The notes beneath the pieces were generated by a model. That model had not been told where the DNA came from. It saw only the letters and a program-made list of their open reading frames with translations, and searched no databases. Positions 38,501 to 45,163 of a stretch of DNA of 64,000 nucleotides are shown here, one piece after another; the stretch's first letter is position 1, and each line of letters begins with the position of its first letter. The position numbers were made by a program, and so were the translations under genes. Origin of the DNA: Methanobacterium sp. BRmetb2 (GTDB lineage Archaea > Methanobacteriota > Methanobacteria > Methanobacteriales > Methanobacteriaceae); the NCBI GenBank assembly GCA_003491285.1, contig CP022705.1, forward strand, positions 124,001 to 188,000, in the 5' to 3' direction.

Positions 38501-38732
38501 GGAAAGTAAATGTTGGAAAGACGGGTTATTAGATCAATTTGAACCGTCATTTGAGGAAGTTGGTGAAGGATGGTTAGTTTTGGCATCTGAAAATGCTTTA
38601 AAAATTTTAAAAGCTCAGTATGGGCTGCTTAAACGAGAAATTATAATTGAACGTAATTTGAATAAAAATGGATATGTATATCGAGAATCCAAATTTGAGG
38701 AACATTTTTTATACAAAACCTATTTCTTTTGA
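35538..38732 (+). CDS. Avs-like STAND NTPase, C-terminal sensor part (after frameshift)
   Basis: A 1064-residue helical-repeat protein with no recognisable catalytic motif, probably the sensor half of the preceding NTPase. The listed start is a TTG with no ribosome binding site. The same frame is open back to 35385, and the stretch before the TTG reads like protein (LNRLFYCLGSTKAPEDIIPD). Joined near 35440-35465 by a one-base shift, the two frames give a protein of about 2,040 residues, a credible Avs size. The break could be a mutation that silenced the gene, a sequence error, or a programmed shift at the CGT-TAG site. Confidence 0.7.
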   Translation: MNGITEFERNICILSKMGADAWNGKKMEDEIIYQEIPKFFNLFYVGDRQAIDYNLYYIKERMGDFFILVIDTLSNFGLNTLKALALVFESEWGNEKVKTFWPSSVRRQIIESLSNHGIDHEWAVKELEKVENGIWEGYNIQGRVEECLKQSKAWLMIEETDHSFNSLEKMLKMSFGIYYEKDFQFSAWIDWLDVYIELYPEKAEELIILFANYIVKISNYAEVDTYNSASNTLLTATFKWNPQKALQLASWLIDQMLITQEDVYSVFIRETLKSDDGNLRLVIFSLSNLLFPLAPYANFKIVDLLLKAINVKYGSQKTIESSRYLVSKIRILAQKKARYNWFYSIKQTMENLGFDVEKAGITIKDIHFDEHDMITYNLLKLKDSRVLDTNEVKRYVLSVDDYVDFLEEETDNSHFDWEPIIINLANKLNYREILNLSEIILNSDKINDRKSSELISILSQRLSDFNDFDHAIKLGKISLNLSKPNGWGNWGGRSRIKAFNALIKVNKNQCRPLMYRTLVNDIKNSKIDAKTVTLNLGDILGLLTDEIPIKDIWQEIDHHIQILFESYPSHDLESFEFVNLEDEITTPSNALMDLVLGCLNHPIRFISESAIQICADLLINGDLMIQRSINEFFKDESFSEQILIVMDAVSLKDPFKIGFFREKLIFSNTSSNYYIRRISGILCKRIGCKVNNPTRIDLPKIYDKTFPDLNVFDFINIDIPNGQPLPDFDFPEEIIYPYDLQLISKLSNYPEINLSHRIVEIMYQLADFDSWSKDAEGKLRIILKSAGLRFTFYPPRLILVRRAIFHLICELIDGEKLASDDLVYIDQTFRFYDPALILIERTRRPVHIKPAYEEYRSKHLTTPAENWIENINNCNNSVFRIFNGKFILAEKTELKFIDLDLPTELRKSKVMLNSGKNEKTDNLFFYNVLSNVQEYGDTLLQDGVIPLIIQNNGYNWIALNPIIGIQLGWKLENTGLFRWVDEDNNIMVESKCWKDGLLDQFEPSFEEVGEGWLVLASENALKILKAQYGLLKREIIIERNLNKNGYVYRESKFEEHFLYKTYFF

Positions 38733-38898
38733 GGAGAAAATTTGATATAAACCATCAATTAAATTTTGAATACAGCATCTATTCAACTTCAGATGAATTC
38801 TTTAATATATCTATTAACTGATTAAGAATAAGATTCTTTTACTTTTAATATTATGTAAAAAATTTAGCAGAATCATTTTTTTAATTAACATAATAATT

Positions 38899-39063
38899 TT
38901 AAGAATTAATTAACTTAAAAAAGGCCGAAATATTAAAAATAGCTAAAAATAGATTTAAACTATTAATTATCCAAATCCGATTACTCCGTTCATTTTTAAC
39001 ACAATCATATAATATATAGCAAAAACTCATCAAAACTACAATACCAATTATCAGATTAATCAT
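38899..39063 (-). CDS. Small membrane protein (54 aa)
   Basis: Two hydrophobic stretches (MINLIIGIVVLMSFCYILYD and IINSLNLFLAIFNISAFF) joined by a charged loop (CVKNERSNR). I chose the ATG at 39063 because AGGAGA sits six bases upstream and its first bases overlap the stop of the preceding gene (ATGA); a longer frame from 39111 has no such support. Last gene of a tightly packed four-gene operon. Its size and two membrane segments resemble pore-like effectors of abortive systems, but function is unknown. Confidence 0.6.
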   Translation of the reverse strand: MINLIIGIVVLMSFCYILYDCVKNERSNRIWIINSLNLFLAIFNISAFFKLINS

Positions 39064-39221
39064 CCAATCTCTCCTGTATATTGTACCAAGAATTTCCCAT
39101 AAAATGGGCAATCTTTATAATCTGAAACTTTGTATTTATCTTTCATTTTGCAGTTTTCACAATCTTGTTTTCTTACATCTCTCCTATATGCATCGCAGTA
39201 TACTCTATAGTATTCACACAC
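39060..39221 (-). CDS. Small cysteine-rich protein (53 aa)
   Basis: A 53-residue protein with five cysteines: C2, C9, C21-x2-C24 and C38. The CENC pair and flanking cysteines suggest that it binds zinc. It starts with a GTG at 39221; its ribosome binding site GGAGG lies in the last codons of the upstream hydrolase gene, and its stop overlaps the start of the small membrane gene by four bases. The rest is Lys/Asp/Tyr-rich. The exact overlaps on both sides are the main reason to accept it as real. Confidence 0.6.
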   Translation of the reverse strand: MCEYYRVYCDAYRRDVRKQDCENCKMKDKYKVSDYKDCPFYGKFLVQYTGEIG

Positions 39222-39226
39222 TTTAT

Positions 39227-39865
39227 TCAACCTCCAGGTTCTAGATCTTTAATTGTGATTGTTGTGAGATTTTCGTCCACTCTATGAATGCTTATTTTCT
39301 TATTTACATTTTCATCTAATTGAAAATTCAAATAGAAATTATTTTTATTGCCAGAAACACTTTCAGTAACGTTTTCAATGTCAGAATTAGTTGCAAAAAT
39401 TGTATATTGAGAATCAAAATCATTGAAAAGATATCCTAGATTCATGCTGAAAATTATTATAGGTATAAGAAAAATTATAAAGAAAAAGAATACACTCTTA
39501 TCCTGGTTAGTTCCTGTTTTTATTCTTCTTTTTTTACCTAAACAAGTAAATTTAGTTTTTTTAAATGGATATAACAGTGGACACCCATTAACAGTGAATG
39601 AATCCAGTATTATATGTGATAGAAATCCAACTATTAATGCAGCTCCTAAAACAATGTTGTATAATCCAACAAATATTATGGGAATAATCCATAAAATGGA
39701 GTGGCCCATTCCCCTGTGAGTTCCTGACACTTTATCCAGGATGTCGGGGGTTATCGAAATCACAGATACCATAAATAAATTCAACAAAAGATGGCCAGGA
39801 TTAAGGAAATGAGCCAAAATCAAATAAAATAACAATGCACCAGCAATATGAGTATAAAATTTCAT
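39227..39865 (-). CDS. DUF457/YdjM-type membrane-bound metal-dependent hydrolase
   Basis: A membrane protein of 212 residues with about four hydrophobic segments, in the DUF457 family of putative metal-dependent hydrolases. Likely metal ligands are H6 in YTHIAG, D41 and D44 in TPDILD, H50 and H55 in THRGMGHS, and H84/D88 in SHIILDSFT followed by the family's GCPLLYPF. The C-terminal 60 residues are an outside-facing or soluble tail. I chose the ATG at 39865, which overlaps the stop of the upstream gene and follows AGGGGG, over a start at 39916. It is in a four-gene operon. Its substrate is unknown; relatives have been suggested to act on lipids. Confidence 0.8.
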   Translation of the reverse strand: MKFYTHIAGALLFYLILAHFLNPGHLLLNLFMVSVISITPDILDKVSGTHRGMGHSILWIIPIIFVGLYNIVLGAALIVGFLSHIILDSFTVNGCPLLYPFKKTKFTCLGKKRRIKTGTNQDKSVFFFFIIFLIPIIIFSMNLGYLFNDFDSQYTIFATNSDIENVTESVSGNKNNFYLNFQLDENVNKKISIHRVDENLTTITIKDLEPGG

Positions 39866-40467
39866 ACACGGCCCCCTACATACATTAAAGACCGGAATAT
39901 GATCAATGCAAACCATGAAGCCCCAACTAAAAGAAAACCAATTTCCAATGACGCCATTTTAATATAAATAAAGAAAAATATAATGCTTAAAAGAGCAAAA
40001 ACAGGATAAGTAATATTAATCTCATCTGCACCACTTGAATACATATATTCGTCCCTATTAACTAATTCAAAAGTTTTAAAGAAACTATAAGCCTCTGATT
40101 TAAATTTTTTATCAAAACTACAAACAAACTGAATATTATCCAGGGAGTTAAGATATTGATATGATTGAACCGTTTTCTTGGTTAATCTTTCAAAATGATT
40201 AAAAAATATTATCAATTGTTCATACTTCAATTCATTAATAAGGATCTCCATTAGCTCAGCGATAGTTAAACGATTAAGAGATAACTTATAATCACTAGAA
40301 ATATGAATAATAGCTTCAATCAATCTGGGTTTGATAGGTATAGGTTCATTGAAGTATATACATAAATAATCATTTCTCAATGAATTAAAACAATCGAAGA
40401 CATTCTTATTATAAAAGATCAGGTTGTTACCCTTCTCTATTTGCTCCGTTATTTGTATTAAATTCAT
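39862..40467 (-). CDS. Membrane-anchored protein with degenerate ATPase look
   Basis: A 201-residue protein of no known family. Residues 1-140 are soluble; the pattern LIIFFNHFERL (about 84-95) followed by NIQFVCSFD recalls the Walker B and sensor strands of AAA-type ATPases, yet there is no Walker A lysine, so it may be a dead relative. Two hydrophobic helices (about 153-169 and 174-192) anchor the C-terminus. It overlaps the DUF457 gene by four bases and heads the operon. It may hold the hydrolase at the membrane. All of that is inference from layout. Confidence 0.65.
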   Translation of the reverse strand: MNLIQITEQIEKGNNLIFYNKNVFDCFNSLRNDYLCIYFNEPIPIKPRLIEAIIHISSDYKLSLNRLTIAELMEILINELKYEQLIIFFNHFERLTKKTVQSYQYLNSLDNIQFVCSFDKKFKSEAYSFFKTFELVNRDEYMYSSGADEINITYPVFALLSIIFFFIYIKMASLEIGFLLVGASWFALIIFRSLMYVGGRV

Positions 40468-40534
40468 ACTTTAATGTATGATTTTATCATATATATAGAT
40501 TAAAAAAACACACACAAATTTAAAAATAAATTTA

Positions 40535-41302
40535 CTAAAGATTATAAACATTTCCGGGTGTCAAAATATGCCAAGGATATTGTTCCCAAAAACTATCTGT
40601 ACTCCAAATAAAACCAAATAATTCACTTTTAGCTATTATTGGTTCAGATGTTTTAATATCGTTAGAATAAATAAATTTGGAATCATTTAAGCTGATATTA
40701 CTTCTAATTACATTATTATCCACTAAATATTGACGATTATCCAAAGTATAAATGTTTAATAAAAATAAAGCTGCTAAAGAATCTAAAACTATTTCTAATG
40801 TTGCTAATTTTTTATTTTGAAATTTGCCATGTTTTAATTGTCTATAATTAATCCACCATTGAGGACTTTTATCTTTTCTCCATTCGTTAAAAGGTGTTAT
40901 TTTTTCTTCAGTTCTAGAAACATGAACTGATTTGTTACTTAACTGATAGAAATCTTCAAAGACATTTCTATATAACCCCATGTTGGGATCAACATCTTTT
41001 AAAATATATTCATAGAAATTAGATACTGCCTTAAAATCTTCTATTGTATAACTTATCCCCCTATAATTATATTTATAATTATAGTGATTTTCTACCCTAC
41101 TTTTAAAAGAGGCTAATGCGCATTTAAAAAATGAATCAATGCTGCTTCCAATCAACAATAAAAGGTTAGCTAACTTTAAAGACCAAACTTTTTCATGTTC
41201 ATTAGATAGTGGTACATACTTAATAAAATCTAGAAATTCAGATTCAAGTGATTTATAATCTTCTTCCCATGTTAAAAAAGAATTCATTCCATCCATATAC
41301 AT
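40535..41302 (-). CDS. Hypothetical protein (255 aa), possible HEPN/AbiF-like
   Basis: A soluble, mostly helical 255-residue protein with no family I can name with confidence. It has a helix with LLLLIGSSIDSFFKCAL and a central DFYQLSNKSVH motif. The helical layout with an Asn/Ser-rich active-site-like turn recalls HEPN or AbiF-type proteins, but the classical R-x4-6-H motif is not clear. Near the end lies a Trp-rich part (FWEQYPWHILTPG). It sits between the membrane operon and the integrase, 34 bp after the latter's stop, and could be a stand-alone defence gene. Confidence 0.6.
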   Translation of the reverse strand: MYMDGMNSFLTWEEDYKSLESEFLDFIKYVPLSNEHEKVWSLKLANLLLLIGSSIDSFFKCALASFKSRVENHYNYKYNYRGISYTIEDFKAVSNFYEYILKDVDPNMGLYRNVFEDFYQLSNKSVHVSRTEEKITPFNEWRKDKSPQWWINYRQLKHGKFQNKKLATLEIVLDSLAALFLLNIYTLDNRQYLVDNNVIRSNISLNDSKFIYSNDIKTSEPIIAKSELFGFIWSTDSFWEQYPWHILTPGNVYNL

Positions 41303-41335
41303 CCATCCTATAATAATTTTTGTTCAATAATATTA

Positions 41336-42520
41336 TTAGGATGTTCGACGTAAAACTTCTATTATCTCATGGTTATTCTCTATAGCTTTTAAAGTTTTTT
41401 CAGTTTTCATCAATTGCTTTCTCAAAATTTCCTGAGTTCTTTCTAATTCTTCTATACGTTTATAATCATCGCTTTTAATCTCTAAAACTTTAGCTTTGTC
41501 AATAGAAAGATAAGGTAATGCTTTCATATACCTTTTTTTCAAATCTTCGGAGTCCATATACCAGTAAGCCCTATCAACATCTGATATTTTATGGCCCGCT
41601 AAGAAATCTGCTAAAACTTTATCTCCGAGTTTGTTCATGATTGTGGAAATGAAGTATTTTCGCATACCGTGAGCTCTCCAAAAACTATAGGCTCCATCTC
41701 CCTTTTTGAAACCCGCTTGTAATCCAATTCTTCTAAAATTGGTCACAATTACATCACGATCAATCGGTTCTCCATTATTTTTAACAAATAAGGCCGAATC
41801 ATAGTTTTTTATTCGAATCTTTTTATTGCGTCCATAAACTCTTTCTTTAAGATACATAATGATATACTTGGTGGCTTCTGGAGGAATAAACGTGATATAC
41901 CTATAATTAACTTTTTTTCTAGTAATATGAAGTGTAATAATAGCATTTTTTAATTCATCTTTTAAATCAAAAAGTTCATTTATTGTTCTAATATCTTTAT
42001 TGATGGCTTCACCAGCTGCATCCATAAATTTTCTCAAAGTTAGATTTCGAGCTTCAGCCTGAGCCATTCCTGACAAAGCCATTAAATAGATAAGTGCCTT
42101 TTCCCTTGGTGCAGCTGCATTTACAAATTCAGATATTTCTTCCTTTGAAATTAATTTTCCATAATTCTTTTCAAGACCAATATCTCCTCGAGAAGTCTTA
42201 ATTTTAGGTAAATGAATATCAAGAGCATCATAAAATGACTTTACAGCATGAATATACATATTAATAGTGCTTTCAGCTTTATTATCCATCTGCAACTGTT
42301 TCTTAAACTTTAAAAAATAGTAATTTATTTTCCGATCTCTTAATTTTACTCCTTTTTCTTCTTCAGTATCAGCCTGTTTAATAAGTTCATCAGGAGATAA
42401 ATTTATTAAATTACAGTAGTATTTTAGACATATTAGATAGGTTTTAAGAGTGGAATTTTCAAGATCTTTATTTAGCACCCAAAAATCAATACGATTTTGA
42501 TCATCATCCGAAAACTTCAT
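41336..42520 (-). CDS. Tyrosine recombinase (integrase) of the element
   Basis: The integrase should insert and excise the element by recombining the 20-bp core. A SAM-like N-terminal core-binding domain covers about 1-110. The catalytic domain shows H284-x2-R287 in AHGMRKYF, H310 in AGHKISDVD and the nucleophile Y319 in RAYWYMD. The first catalytic Arg is unusual: the GLRxSEL-type motif reads SGMAQAEARNL, with Ala at the usual Arg place and an Arg five residues later. The end (about 345-394) is a coiled coil. I chose the ATG at 42520, preceded by GTGATC, over a GTG at 42529. It reads inward from the right attachment site. Confidence 0.9.
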   Translation of the reverse strand: MKFSDDDQNRIDFWVLNKDLENSTLKTYLICLKYYCNLINLSPDELIKQADTEEEKGVKLRDRKINYYFLKFKKQLQMDNKAESTINMYIHAVKSFYDALDIHLPKIKTSRGDIGLEKNYGKLISKEEISEFVNAAAPREKALIYLMALSGMAQAEARNLTLRKFMDAAGEAINKDIRTINELFDLKDELKNAIITLHITRKKVNYRYITFIPPEATKYIIMYLKERVYGRNKKIRIKNYDSALFVKNNGEPIDRDVIVTNFRRIGLQAGFKKGDGAYSFWRAHGMRKYFISTIMNKLGDKVLADFLAGHKISDVDRAYWYMDSEDLKKRYMKALPYLSIDKAKVLEIKSDDYKRIEELERTQEILRKQLMKTEKTLKAIENNHEIIEVLRRTS

Positions 42521-42555
42521 ACAGATCACTTAATTATTATTACTTTTAAGTTTAC

Positions 42556-42566
42556 CGATCCATATA
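42556..42566 (+). repeat. Inverted arm of the element, right copy
   Basis: CGATCCATATA is the exact reverse complement of 17501-17511. It overlaps the first three bases of the right attachment core and lies just upstream of the integrase start. Integrase bound here could also control its own promoter. Confidence 0.7.
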
Positions 42567-42583
42567 TTCGTTATAGTATCGTT
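42564..42583 (+). repeat. attR: right 20-bp copy of the attachment core
   Basis: Identical to 17474-17493. On this side the core plus the chromosomal flank forms a perfect 7-bp inverted repeat with a 10-bp spacer: TTCGTTA at 42567-42573 and TAACGAA at 42584-42590. This symmetric structure should be the original chromosomal attB. It lies between genes, about 125 bp before the next start codon. Confidence 0.85.
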
Positions 42584-42708
42584 TAACGAAGTTCATGACA
42601 GTGTGTCATTATCATTTGTATGATTTTTTGTATTTTAATTATCATCATCCCTCAATAATTCAAAAAACTATTTAAAATTTGATTAACATAGTATAGATGG
42701 TGATATAA

Positions 42709-44487
42709 ATGGAAAAAGAAATACTGGCAGCTATAATGGCTTCTACTTCCGATATTGATATGATGACCAATGATCGTATAGAAGCCTTAACTAAGGGACA
42801 TGGGATGTTGAATATTGCGGCCATATGTGCAGCAAACACTATAGCAGAAGAAGTGTTAAAAGGGAGAGAAATAAAGCTGACTGATGAAAATGTGCAGTAT
42901 TTACCAATAGACGACGTGTTGAAAAAAGCCATAGAATCAGCAAAGCTTGCAGGAGCAGATCCTGCCAATGCCGCTTTAATCAGTGCAGCATTATGTTATT
43001 TTGCAGGTTCAAATGCTCAGGCCGGTGTGCCAGCAGGTAACAGGAAATTGGGGGCCATGGCCCGGATGATTGCCGGAGTAGATCGTTGCGGTGTACTGGC
43101 CATACCCACAGCTAAAGTTAACAACAGAATATCAGGATATGCTGCTGTTAAAGCTTTATATGATGACATTTTTGATAACAAAGTATCAAGTGTTGATGGA
43201 AGCATCTTGCCTATGGGTGTAGGTGGAGGTCCTTTATATGGTCACGGAGCACTGGGAGAAGATGTGGCATTTCCAGAACTGGCCAAAAAAGGTGCAGCAT
43301 CAGGGACAAAAGGAATGTTAAAAGCATATGCCAATGTAGGTATGCCCCCGAGCCCCATAATGTCAGCAATATTTGGAGCAGCAGCCATACTGGAAATTGT
43401 CCACCCAGACTCAGAAGTTGGAGAAGAATATGGTGAATTTTTCAAAGCCAACAGTGCCTATATAGCGGGTTTAGGGGCAGTTGAAGCAGCAGGACTCCCA
43501 GAAAAACTTCATATAAGAGGTACTGGTGAAGAATATGATACTGCGGAATTAGTAGGTGATATGGGAGTTATACTCAAGGACATAGGCGGCCCATCAGTGG
43601 TGGGAATGATTGCCTTTGAAGAGATGCTATCTGCATTTGAAGAATCACTTGCTATTGGGGCTGGCTTTTCAGGAGGACCCTTACAACCACCACTGGGACA
43701 TATGACTGCAGATGCTGTACTAGCTATGAAAGTACTAATTGCCAGTGCCGGTGACATAGAAAAAGCCGCCAACCGCATCAAAGATATCAAAGAGAATTTT
43801 TGGATTGAACCTGAACTAGCTAAGATTTCAACCAATACCATTTCCCGTAAATCTGAACAAGTTCAAAGAGGCCCTGTAACCAAAGCCATGATACTGGCCA
43901 CTGACGGTGCCTTGGCTCGGGGCGTCTATGAAAGGGCCAATTTCGCCTACGAAAAACTAAAAAGCGGTATGGAACTTGACGAAATTGTTCGTCAGTTAGA
44001 TAACGAAAAACTGGAAACCGTGGAAACAGCGTGTGGAATGATATTCAGTCAGATGCTTGGAAAAGACATAAAAATTAAGGTAACCAGCTTCAAGGGATGT
44101 GCCCGTAGAAGACCTAATGACTTCCTTAAAAAATATTGTGGATTTGACACCGATGCAACTGTGGAAGTAACTGTAGACGGAGAAAAAATAGTATTTGAAG
44201 GGTTATCCCATAAGGTAATACCTGACGCAGTTTTAAACAAAAAACAGGATATACTTGAAGCTATACCATTAGCTGCAGTTCCAGTTGTTGAGTTACAGCT
44301 TTGCGGCCATACCATTATAAACATTATAGTACCTGCTGCAGTGGCTGCGGCCATGGGTGGTGAAGATCCAAAAGATATTGCAAGAAAAGCTGTTGCCGGA
44401 GCATATATATCCTCTGCAATACCTGGAGGTATTCCCAGAGCTGAAGAAGTTGCCAAAAGAGCAGTGAAAATAATGGCTGAACTTTAA
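42709..44487 (+). CDS. Conserved protein of unknown function (592 aa)
   Basis: A large Gly/Ala-rich cytoplasmic protein with no family I can name with confidence. It has glycine-rich turns (PMGVGGGPLYGHG and GAGFSGGPLQPPLGHM), a TSFKGCARRRP segment near 465, and a C-terminal AMGGEDPKDIARKAVAGAY helix. The acid and glycine-rich layout resembles a metabolic enzyme rather than a structural protein. It starts with a good ribosome binding site (GGTGATAT) and is 16 bp before a LarC2-like gene, so a link to nickel or a nickel cofactor is possible. Some likeness to serine dehydratase alpha-type folds was considered but not shown. It belongs to the host, right of the element. Confidence 0.6.
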   Translation: MEKEILAAIMASTSDIDMMTNDRIEALTKGHGMLNIAAICAANTIAEEVLKGREIKLTDENVQYLPIDDVLKKAIESAKLAGADPANAALISAALCYFAGSNAQAGVPAGNRKLGAMARMIAGVDRCGVLAIPTAKVNNRISGYAAVKALYDDIFDNKVSSVDGSILPMGVGGGPLYGHGALGEDVAFPELAKKGAASGTKGMLKAYANVGMPPSPIMSAIFGAAAILEIVHPDSEVGEEYGEFFKANSAYIAGLGAVEAAGLPEKLHIRGTGEEYDTAELVGDMGVILKDIGGPSVVGMIAFEEMLSAFEESLAIGAGFSGGPLQPPLGHMTADAVLAMKVLIASAGDIEKAANRIKDIKENFWIEPELAKISTNTISRKSEQVQRGPVTKAMILATDGALARGVYERANFAYEKLKSGMELDEIVRQLDNEKLETVETACGMIFSQMLGKDIKIKVTSFKGCARRRPNDFLKKYCGFDTDATVEVTVDGEKIVFEGLSHKVIPDAVLNKKQDILEAIPLAAVPVVELQLCGHTIINIIVPAAVAAAMGGEDPKDIARKAVAGAYISSAIPGGIPRAEEVAKRAVKIMAEL

Positions 44488-44503
44488 TCTATCGGTGGCC
44501 TAA

Positions 44504-45010
44504 ATGCTTTTGATGACAACTGTAGATGATCTACCTGCCGAGGGTTTGCCCTACATCATTGAAAAAACATTAGAGAGGGGAGCCAACAACGTACATGTGA
44601 TAAATGCAGTTACCAAAAAAGGGAGGATGGAATATATCGTACTGGTAGATCTAGATAGAGATAGACTGGATGATATATGTTCTTTAATTGCCCTTGAATT
44701 TGGAACATTAGGGATGAAAATATTCCATTCACAACACTTAATGCTTCCCTATGAAATAGAAACTAAAAAAGTTACAGTAAGAGCTGATCAAGCTAACATC
44801 AAATCTAAAATCAGAATAAAATATTTAAAAAATGATGAAAACAAGGTAATATCGCTAAAAGCAGAATATGAAGATGTTAAAGAAACTGCTGAAATCCTCA
44901 ATAAACATGGAATAGAAATAGCTTTCTCAAAACTAAAAACTATTATCGAAGCAGAAGCATACAAAAACATTCTTCAAGATAAGGAGATCACAATTGAAGT
45001 TTTAGGTTAA
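44504..45010 (+). CDS. LarC2-like protein (C-terminal half of nickel-insertion family DUF111)
   Basis: A 168-residue protein that resembles the C-terminal half of LarC, which makes or inserts the nickel-pincer cofactor. The opening TTVDDLPAEGLPYIIEKTLERGA and the later HLMLPYEIETKKVTVR match the pattern of DUF111 C-terminal domains. The N-terminal half (LarC1) is absent. In Lactobacillus, larC is two frames joined by frameshifting; here the upstream frame is an unrelated large protein. So this is either a stand-alone domain with a new task or a trans-acting partner. Its close spacing to the 592-residue gene suggests co-transcription. Confidence 0.75.
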   Translation: MLLMTTVDDLPAEGLPYIIEKTLERGANNVHVINAVTKKGRMEYIVLVDLDRDRLDDICSLIALEFGTLGMKIFHSQHLMLPYEIETKKVTVRADQANIKSKIRIKYLKNDENKVISLKAEYEDVKETAEILNKHGIEIAFSKLKTIIEAEAYKNILQDKEITIEVLG

Positions 45011-45163
45011 CACCAGAAATTCCAATTTTTATTTTTTATCCTTGCAAAAAAAATTATTTTTTCAACTTTTTTATTATTCAGAAGAAGTAAAGTTTGACAT
45101 AATCAAAAATCTTCAAACTCATCGAAAATATTATGGATGGTATATATGTACTGATCGATATTA

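Larger units (their letters stand above)
17474..42583. mobile_element. Integrated plasmid-like element with defence cargo (25,090-bp unit)
   Basis: The region is bounded by perfect 20-bp direct repeats and has a tyrosine recombinase next to the right one, the normal layout for a site-specifically integrated archaeal element. Inside are a replication module (RHH protein, P-loop ATPase, AEP primase), a type I restriction-modification operon, an Avs-like NTPase, a membrane-protein operon and small unknown genes. I see no capsid, portal or terminase gene, so it is more like an integrative plasmid than a provirus. The circular form would join 42563 to 17474 and rebuild a symmetric attP. Confidence 0.85.

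Noticed and set aside
17474..42583. Provirus reading of the element
   Set aside because: No capsid, portal, terminase, tail or lysis gene (such as a pseudomurein endopeptidase) can be seen among its genes.
43509..43841. Long antisense open frame inside the 592-residue gene
   Set aside because: It is a shadow of the Gly/Ala-rich coding strand; it has a low-complexity Ser/Ala/Ile composition and no ribosome binding site.
42709..44487. HMG-CoA reductase or serine dehydratase assignment for the 592-residue protein
   Set aside because: The Gly-rich segments look superficially enzyme-like, but I could not find the catalytic motifs of either family, so no function is given.
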